Assembly: GCF_010509575.1 (NCBI RefSeq)
Contig: NZ_CP048437.1
Span: 2,914,001-2,978,000, forward strand
DNA from: Faecalibacterium duncaniae
GTDB taxonomy: Bacteria > Bacillota > Clostridia > Oscillospirales > Ruminococcaceae
Direction: 5' to 3'
Length of the DNA stretch: 64,000 bases
Part shown: piece by piece, positions 59,141 to 64,000 of the stretch
Position numbering within the stretch: position 1 is the first letter of the stretch
Layout: each line of letters begins with the position of its first letter
Notes under the pieces: generated by a model
What the model was told of the DNA's origin: nothing
What the model saw: only the letters and a program-made list of their open reading frames with translations
The model's database searches: none
Translations under genes and position numbers: made by a program

Positions 59141-60643
59141 ATGGCTGAGAATAACACAAGCAATATCGGCTTTGAAAAACAAATCTGGGACGCGGCTTGC
59201 GTCCTGCGCGGAAACATCGACGCATCCGAATACAAGTCCGTCGTTCTCGGATTGATTTTCTTGAAATACATTTCTGATCGCTTCGAGGCAAAGTACAAGG
59301 AACTGGTTGAAGAAGGCGATGGATTTGAAGAAGACCAGGACGAATACACTGCCGAAAACATCTTCTTTGTCCCTGAGAATGCACGATGGAGCGCGATTGC
59401 TGCTGCCGCTCACACGCCGGAAATTGGCACGGTGATTGACGATGCAATGCGCAGTATTGAGAAAGAAAACAAGCGTCTCAAAGATATTCTTCCTAAGAAC
59501 TTCGCCCGTCCAGAGCTGGACAAGCGGCGTCTTGGTGAAGTGGTTGATCTCTTCACCAATATTCAGATGATCGAGCATGGAAACAGCAAGGACATTCTCG
59601 GTCGCACATACGAATATTGTCTCTCAAAGTTTGCCGAACAGGAAGGCAAACTTGCTGGTGAGTTCTATACTCCCTCTTGTGTTGTGCGTACCCTTGTTGA
59701 GGTGTTGCAGCCGTTTAATGGACGTGTTTATGACCCGTGCTGCGGCTCTGGCGGTATGTTCGTTCAGTCCGCAAAGTTCATCGAAAATCATGGCGGCAAC
59801 ATCAACAAGATTTCCGTCTTTGGTCAAGACTCCAACCCGACCACATGGAAGATGGCGCAGATGAATCTTGCCATTCGCGGTATTGAAGCCGACCTCGGCA
59901 AGTTTAATGCAGACACGTTCTTTAACGATTGCCACCCTCAACTCAAGGCAGACTTCATTATGGCGAATCCTCCCTTCAATCTCTCCGGCTGGGGTGCAGA
60001 TAAGCTCGTTGATGATGTCCGTTGGCAGTATGGTACGCCTCCTGCTGGAAATGCAAACTTCGCGTGGTTGCAGCACATGATCTGGCATCTCGCTCCGAAT
60101 GGACGTATCGGTATGGTGCTTGCAAATGGTTCGCTTTCTTCGCAGTCCGGCGGTGAAGGTGAAATCCGCAAGAACATTATCAATGCTGACCTTGTGGACT
60201 GTATCGTTGCAATGCCGACGCAGCTATTCTACACGACGCAGATCCCGGTATCGCTCTGGTTCCTTGCAAAGAACAAGAAGCAAAAAGGCAAAACGCTGTT
60301 CATCGACGCACGGAAGCTCGGTACTATGGTCACACGAAAGCTGCGAGAACTGACGGATGAAGACATTAAGAAAATTGCCGACACTTACAATGCCTTCGTT
60401 GACGGAACACTCGAAGATGAAAAGGGCTTCTGTGCTGTTGTCACTACACAGGACATTGCAAACCAGGACTACATTCTTACTCCGGGACGCTATGTTGGCA
60501 TTGAGGAACAAGAAGATGACGTTGAGCCGTTTGAAGAGAAAATGGGACGCCTGACTTCTGAACTGTCTGAGCTTTTCACTAAGTCTCATGAGCTTGAGGC
60601 TCAGATCAAAGCGCGACTGGGGGCGATTGGATATGAGATTTAA
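59141..60643 (+). CDS. hsdM: Type I restriction-modification DNA methyltransferase subunit
   Basis: A 500-residue N6-adenine methyltransferase. N-terminal helical domain (FEKQIWDAACVLRGNIDASEYKSVVLGLIFLKYISDRFE), SAM motif VYDPCCGSGGMFVQ, catalytic motif IMANPPFNLSGWG (N-P-P-F), and C-terminal coiled region. The ATG at 59141 follows TTTGGAGG by 8 nt. It overlaps hsdS by 11 nt. It forms M2S with HsdS; hsdR must be outside the window. Confidence 0.96.
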   Translation: MAENNTSNIGFEKQIWDAACVLRGNIDASEYKSVVLGLIFLKYISDRFEAKYKELVEEGDGFEEDQDEYTAENIFFVPENARWSAIAAAAHTPEIGTVIDDAMRSIEKENKRLKDILPKNFARPELDKRRLGEVVDLFTNIQMIEHGNSKDILGRTYEYCLSKFAEQEGKLAGEFYTPSCVVRTLVEVLQPFNGRVYDPCCGSGGMFVQSAKFIENHGGNINKISVFGQDSNPTTWKMAQMNLAIRGIEADLGKFNADTFFNDCHPQLKADFIMANPPFNLSGWGADKLVDDVRWQYGTPPAGNANFAWLQHMIWHLAPNGRIGMVLANGSLSSQSGGEGEIRKNIINADLVDCIVAMPTQLFYTTQIPVSLWFLAKNKKQKGKTLFIDARKLGTMVTRKLRELTDEDIKKIADTYNAFVDGTLEDEKGFCAVVTTQDIANQDYILTPGRYVGIEEQEDDVEPFEEKMGRLTSELSELFTKSHELEAQIKARLGAIGYEI

Positions 60644-61829
60644 TCTATGGGAAGATTGCAACAGGGTTCCTCTAACCGAGCTGCTGTCTTTTATTGTAGA
60701 CAATCGCGGCAAGACTGTTCCTACTGCGCCAAGCGGACACAAGCTGATAGCAACGAATTGCGTGACAAACAACACCCTGTTTCCGGTGTATGACAAAATT
60801 AGATATTTAAGCGAGGAAACTTATCAGACATGGTTTCGGGCACACCCGATTCCCGGCGATATTCTTTTCGTGAACAAGGGAACTCCGGGACGAGTCTGCC
60901 TTGTTCCTGATCCCGTTGATTTTTGTATCGCGCAAGATATGATTGCATTGCGCGCTGACGAATCGAAGATTTATCCCAAATATTTGTTTACAGTGCTAAG
61001 AAGCAGAGAAATTCAACAACAGATATATAACACAAACGTGGGAGACGTTATTCCACATTTCAAGAAGCAATTTTTGGATCAGTTGTTGATTCCCATACCT
61101 GAGCGGTCTATACAAGAGTCAATCGGAGACTTGTATTATGTGCTTAGCCTCAAGGCAGAACGTAACAAAAAGATAAACGATAATTTATACGCTCAAGCCA
61201 AAGCTATCTTTGACAACCATTTTATCAATATTGATGCCATCCCTGCTGGATGGAGAAAAGGCAATCTCTTAGACATCGCCAATTACTTGAATGGACTTGC
61301 CATGCAGAAGTTCCGTCCTCAAGGGCATGAAATAGGTCTTCCAGTATTGAAGATTAAGGAACTCCGCCAAGGTTCATGTGATGATAGCAGTGAACTCTGC
61401 TCCTTGAGTATCAAGCCTGAATACATCATTCACAATGGCGATGTCGTCTTCTCTTGGTCCGGAAGTCTACTTGTTGATATATGGTGCGGGGGAACTTGCG
61501 GATTGAATCAGCACCTTTTCAAGGTTACATCAGACGTCTATGACAAGTGGTTTTACTACCTGTGGACGGCTCACCACCTTGCCCGTTTTATTGCAATCGC
61601 TGCTGATAAGGCAACAACAATGGGGCACATCAAACGTGAGGAACTTGCCAAAGCAGAGGTCTTAATTCCTTGCGAAGAAGACTATACAAGCTTCAACTCT
61701 ATCATGCAGCCTATTTTTGAGCTGATAATCTCGAACCGGATTGAGTCTCGTAAGCTGGCTGCACTTAGGGATGAACTACTACCAAAGCTGATGACCGGCG
61801 AGATCGACATCTCCGACGTTCAGCTCTAA
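60633..61829 (+). CDS. hsdS: Type I restriction-modification specificity subunit, full-length
   Basis: A 398-residue protein with two target recognition domains. TRD1 is at residues 1-170 (VPLTELLSFIVDNRGKT) and TRD2 at 200-380 (GWRKGNLLDIANYLNG). The conserved helical spacers are KKINDNLYAQAKAIFDNHF (about 180) and LAALRDELLPKLMTGEIDISDVQL at the end. The DNA coding for the first spacer carries the 14-bp core TAAACGATAATTTA (61174-61187), and an inverted core sits just after the stop (61835-61848), so TRD2 can be flipped. This copy is in the full-length (active) arrangement. Confidence 0.95.
   Translation: MRFNLWEDCNRVPLTELLSFIVDNRGKTVPTAPSGHKLIATNCVTNNTLFPVYDKIRYLSEETYQTWFRAHPIPGDILFVNKGTPGRVCLVPDPVDFCIAQDMIALRADESKIYPKYLFTVLRSREIQQQIYNTNVGDVIPHFKKQFLDQLLIPIPERSIQESIGDLYYVLSLKAERNKKINDNLYAQAKAIFDNHFINIDAIPAGWRKGNLLDIANYLNGLAMQKFRPQGHEIGLPVLKIKELRQGSCDDSSELCSLSIKPEYIIHNGDVVFSWSGSLLVDIWCGGTCGLNQHLFKVTSDVYDKWFYYLWTAHHLARFIAIAADKATTMGHIKREELAKAEVLIPCEEDYTSFNSIMQPIFELIISNRIESRKLAALRDELLPKLMTGEIDISDVQL
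61174..61187 (+). repeat. hsdS recombination core, copy 1
   Basis: TAAACGATAATTTA inside hsdS between the two TRDs. Identical cores occur at 61835 (inverted) and 63440 (same orientation). Confidence 0.85.
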
Positions 61830-61848
61830 GCCGCTAAATTATCGTTTA
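61821..61848 (-). repeat. hsdS recombination site, copy 2 (inverted, 28 bp)
   Basis: Twenty-seven of 28 bases match the reverse complement of 63440-63467. It spans the last hsdS codons, the stop and the inverted 14-bp core TAAATTATCGTTTA. Confidence 0.88.
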
Positions 61849-61858
61849 CCGTCTGAAT

Positions 61859-61884
61859 AACTCTCACCAGTGGCGAGAGTTTTA
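61859..61884 (+). terminator. Terminator between hsdS and the tyrosine recombinase gene
   Basis: AACTCTC pairs with GAGAGTT across a 9-nt loop, then TTTT-AC. Position 20 nt after the inverted core. Confidence 0.6.
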
Positions 61885-61937
61885 CAAAAGGGACTGCCAC
61901 TGAATGTCGTTCTCTTACCTCGAAAGGAGACACGACA

Positions 61938-62921
61938 ATGACAGAACAACTCATCACGGAGATACAGCGAAAAATGCTGCCGTATCTCAACAACGAACAG
62001 CTCATGCACCTTCGGGATGCAATGGCTGAGACATTGGAAGGGGCAACGATCACCTATGATAGTGGCTCAATTCCAGCAGAAGAAACAGATGCAGTCGAAG
62101 CATTTATCACGGCAAAACGGATCGAAGGCTGCTCAGAGAAAACCCTGAGCTACTACCGGAAGACGATTGAATCTCTGATTGCTGGAGTCGGAAAGGCTGT
62201 ACAACAGATCACCACAGATGATTTGCGTCGCTATCTGACCAACTATCAGGTTCAGCGCAGGTCGAGTAAAGTGACCATAGACAACATCCGCCGGATCCTG
62301 TCCAGTTTCTTCTCTTGGCTTGAGGATGAGGACTTCATCGTGAAAAGTCCGGTACGCCGGATTCACAAAGTTAAAACCGCAAAGGTTGTTAAGGACACCT
62401 ACACCGATGAAGCGTTGGAGCTGATGCGCGACAACTGTACAACGGCGCGTGATTTGGCTATGGTTGATCTTCTGGCTTCGTCCGGAATGCGTGTTGGAGA
62501 GCTGGTCACATTAAACCGCGAAGACATCAACTTCAACGAACGCGAATGCGTTGTTATCGGCAAGGGTAATAAAGAGCGATTGGTCTACTTCGATGCAAGG
62601 ACGAAGATCCACCTTCAAAACTATCTTGAGGGGCGAACGGATGAAAACCCAGCTTTGTTTGTTTCCCTGAAAGCTCCCTTTGACCGATTGATGATTGGCG
62701 GAGTGGAGACACGCCTTCGGGAGCTGGGAAAGCGTCTGAATATCCCGAAGGTTCACCCTCACAAGTTCAGGCGTACACTGGCTACAACTGCCATAGACAA
62801 AGGAATGCCCATAGAGCAAGTCCAGCAGCTCTTAGGGCATCAGAAAATCGACACCACCATGCACTATGCAATGGTGAAACAACAGAATGTGAAGCTGGCA
62901 CATAGAAAATATATTGGATAG
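61938..62921 (+). CDS. Tyrosine recombinase of the hsdS inversion system
   Basis: A 327-residue integrase. Core-binding domain at residues 50-140 (FITAKRIEGCSEKTLSYYRKTIESLI), catalytic R-K-H-R-H-Y: SSGMRVGELVTL (R), KGNKERLVYF (K), HPHKFRRTLATT (H-x-x-R), LGHQKIDTTMHYA (H and Y). It lies between two hsdS parts and three recombination cores, the setting of PsrA/CreX-type recombinases that shuffle hsdS. The start follows GAAAGGAGACAC. Confidence 0.93.
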   Translation: MTEQLITEIQRKMLPYLNNEQLMHLRDAMAETLEGATITYDSGSIPAEETDAVEAFITAKRIEGCSEKTLSYYRKTIESLIAGVGKAVQQITTDDLRRYLTNYQVQRRSSKVTIDNIRRILSSFFSWLEDEDFIVKSPVRRIHKVKTAKVVKDTYTDEALELMRDNCTTARDLAMVDLLASSGMRVGELVTLNREDINFNERECVVIGKGNKERLVYFDARTKIHLQNYLEGRTDENPALFVSLKAPFDRLMIGGVETRLRELGKRLNIPKVHPHKFRRTLATTAIDKGMPIEQVQQLLGHQKIDTTMHYAMVKQQNVKLAHRKYIG

Positions 62922-62931
62922 GAGTAAAAAG

Positions 62932-63462
62932 ATGAGACTTGGTGATTGTGGTAAAACTAATCTTCATACTTACTCAGATAAAGAAAAATGGTCTTTGATT
63001 CGTTATCTGGACACAGGTAGCATTACCGAAGGAAGGATAGATGAAATCCAGACCTTATATCCCGGCGTGGACAAAATCCCCAGCAGGGCGAGACGGAAGG
63101 CTTCTGTTGGAGACATCCTTTTCTCTACTGTTCGTCCAAATCAGAAGCATTATGGAATTATTGAAGCAGGAACCGAGAATCTTCTCGTATCCACAGGATT
63201 CACCGTTGTGACTGTTGATACCACTATTGCGGATCCTTATTTTATTTATTATTATCTCACGCAGTCTTCGGTCATTGAGTCTCTTCAAGCAATAGCAGAG
63301 CAAAGTACATCAACCTATCCTTCCATCAAACCATCTGACATAGAGGATATTGAACTCGACCTTCCAGAGCTGGAAACACAGAAGAAGATAGGTTCTACGC
63401 TAAGGATGCTTGATAGGAAAATAGCATTAAACGAAGAGATAAACGATAATTTAGCAGCTTAG
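62932..63462 (+). CDS. Half HsdS with one TRD, second hsdS locus in the split state
   Basis: A 176-residue protein: one TRD (RYLDTGSITEGRIDEI, GDILFSTVRPNQKHYGIIE, STSTYPSIKPSDIEDIELDLPELETQKKIGSTLRMLDRKIALNEEINDNLAA). It stops 9 nt after the recombination core 3 (63440-63453), exactly where a full HsdS would continue (as in hsdS copy 1 at its core). It has its own ATG and GGAG site 10 nt after the integrase. The missing second half is encoded in the opposite strand directly to the right, so inversion should rebuild a full gene. Confidence 0.88.
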   Translation: MRLGDCGKTNLHTYSDKEKWSLIRYLDTGSITEGRIDEIQTLYPGVDKIPSRARRKASVGDILFSTVRPNQKHYGIIEAGTENLLVSTGFTVVTVDTTIADPYFIYYYLTQSSVIESLQAIAEQSTSTYPSIKPSDIEDIELDLPELETQKKIGSTLRMLDRKIALNEEINDNLAA

Positions 63463-63467
63463 AGCTG
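63440..63467 (+). repeat. hsdS recombination site, copy 3 (28 bp)
   Basis: The reverse complement of 61821-61848 with one mismatch; contains TAAACGATAATTTA, the end of the half hsdS and the end of the minus-strand hsdS. Confidence 0.88.
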
Positions 63468-64000
63468 GACAGCAGACACATCGATCTCGCCAGACATCAG
63501 TTTGGGCAGCAAATTATCTCTCAATGTCGCAAGCGATTGATTCTGCTCTTCCAAAATACGTTGCTGTGCAAAGATAGGAGCGCAAAAGTCGCTGAATTTG
63601 GCAAGAGTTTCAGCGTCAGGAATAACCGCCGGGACATTTTTCATAGTGCTGCCAGATACTTCTTTGAATGTTGACCCGGATGCCATGCCTTCAATGACCG
63701 GGAGAGTGTTTTTCAAAAAGAAGTAAACAAATGGTGTTCCAATTTCCGGCTTAGGCACAACCGATTTGAAACCTTGATTTGTTGTTACTTCACCAGCGGC
63801 GATAGCAATATAACCTATTGGCGCACGAGATGAGAACAATACTGTCCCTTCGGGCATGATTGATGCGCTGCTATTTCTCAAGCCAAGTTCAGTTATGTCA
63901 TTCTCACCATGAGAAACGAACTTCGACTTGTTGTTAGATAAATCTTTCGGAGTTATCCATGCTATTCCGGACTCCGTGTAATACTCAGGTTTAGCTTTTG
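63459..64000 (-). CDS. C-terminal half of a second HsdS (inverted, continues beyond the window)
   Basis: Reads from the right edge without a stop: PEYYTESGIAWITPKDLSNN, then FVSHGENDITELGLRNSSAS, VLFSSRAPIGYIAIAAGEV, TNQGFKSVVP, ending LATLRDNLLPKLMSGEIDVSAVQL. This is a TRD2 with the terminal helix of HsdS. It converges on the half hsdS with a 4-nt overlap of stops. Comparing with the 642 nt after core 1 in hsdS copy 1, its other boundary, with an inverted core, should be near base 64,100. Confidence 0.88.
   Translation of the reverse strand, partial: KAKPEYYTESGIAWITPKDLSNNKSKFVSHGENDITELGLRNSSASIMPEGTVLFSSRAPIGYIAIAAGEVTTNQGFKSVVPKPEIGTPFVYFFLKNTLPVIEGMASGSTFKEVSGSTMKNVPAVIPDAETLAKFSDFCAPIFAQQRILEEQNQSLATLRDNLLPKLMSGEIDVSAVQL

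Overview
The window looks like a chromosomal segment of a gut Clostridia, most probably Faecalibacterium or a close Oscillospiraceae relative. The pointers are GC-rich core genes with strong AGGAGG-type ribosome sites, a T-box in front of thrS, a BspA-like leucine-rich surface protein under a c-di-GMP riboswitch, an Rnf-type membrane cluster, and a mobilizable element of the kind common in gut Firmicutes. The genus assignment is inference from gene content.

Bases 1-38,090 are ordinary GC-rich chromosome. They hold a LysR-type regulator end, a lipase-like secreted protein and an NSS symporter. A long minus-strand run follows: rpe, rnfD-, rnfE- and rnfA-like genes, a GH-like protein, DUF1015, a DEAD-box helicase and rlmA. 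Next come a two-component system, a cysteine desulfidase-like gene, ychF, mtnN, a degenerate GGDEF protein, malQ, an AlaX-type editing protein, a 154-bp tandem repeat, trmB and a CmpB-like protein. The rest is a riboswitch-controlled surface protein, a 33-residue membrane peptide, a nucleotidyltransferase, an SDR, an RpiB-family isomerase, a zinc-ribbon/DUF697 pair, an ammonium transporter-PII fusion behind a leader terminator, a ClC anion transporter and T-box-thrS.

From about 38,090 to beyond the right edge lies a lower-GC integrated element. Its left end has cut the 5' part off a membrane-anchored XRE regulator gene. The first recombinase gene inside the junction is itself truncated, which suggests a nested second insertion near 39,475. 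Then come a small resolvase-like gene, three full-length large serine recombinases in tandem, DUF6870, a sigma-like protein, a zinc-ribbon protein and an ImmA/IrrE peptidase. A divergent promoter pair faces an XRE-ImmA module and a long plus-strand cargo operon: a metallopeptidase, an AlkZ-related protein, a flavodoxin, an S51 peptidase, a macro-domain protein, a Y-family polymerase with YolD, and a VWA-SIMPL pair. A candidate oriT, mobC and relaxase follow, and then a type I restriction-modification locus with an invertible hsdS region and its own tyrosine recombinase. hsdR and the right end of the element are not in the window.

The best leads are four. (1) The rnfDEA-like set lacks every cysteine that should hold the RnfA/RnfE iron-sulfur centre, and no rnfB, rnfC or rnfG is present. 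(2) A bipartite motif with a fixed 10-nt variable spacer occurs twice, in opposite orientation, ahead of the recombinase side and of the mobilization side of the element. (3) The hsdS inversion system predicts a fourth recombination core just past base 64,000. (4) The cargo operon gathers likely DNA-damage functions under XRE-ImmA control.
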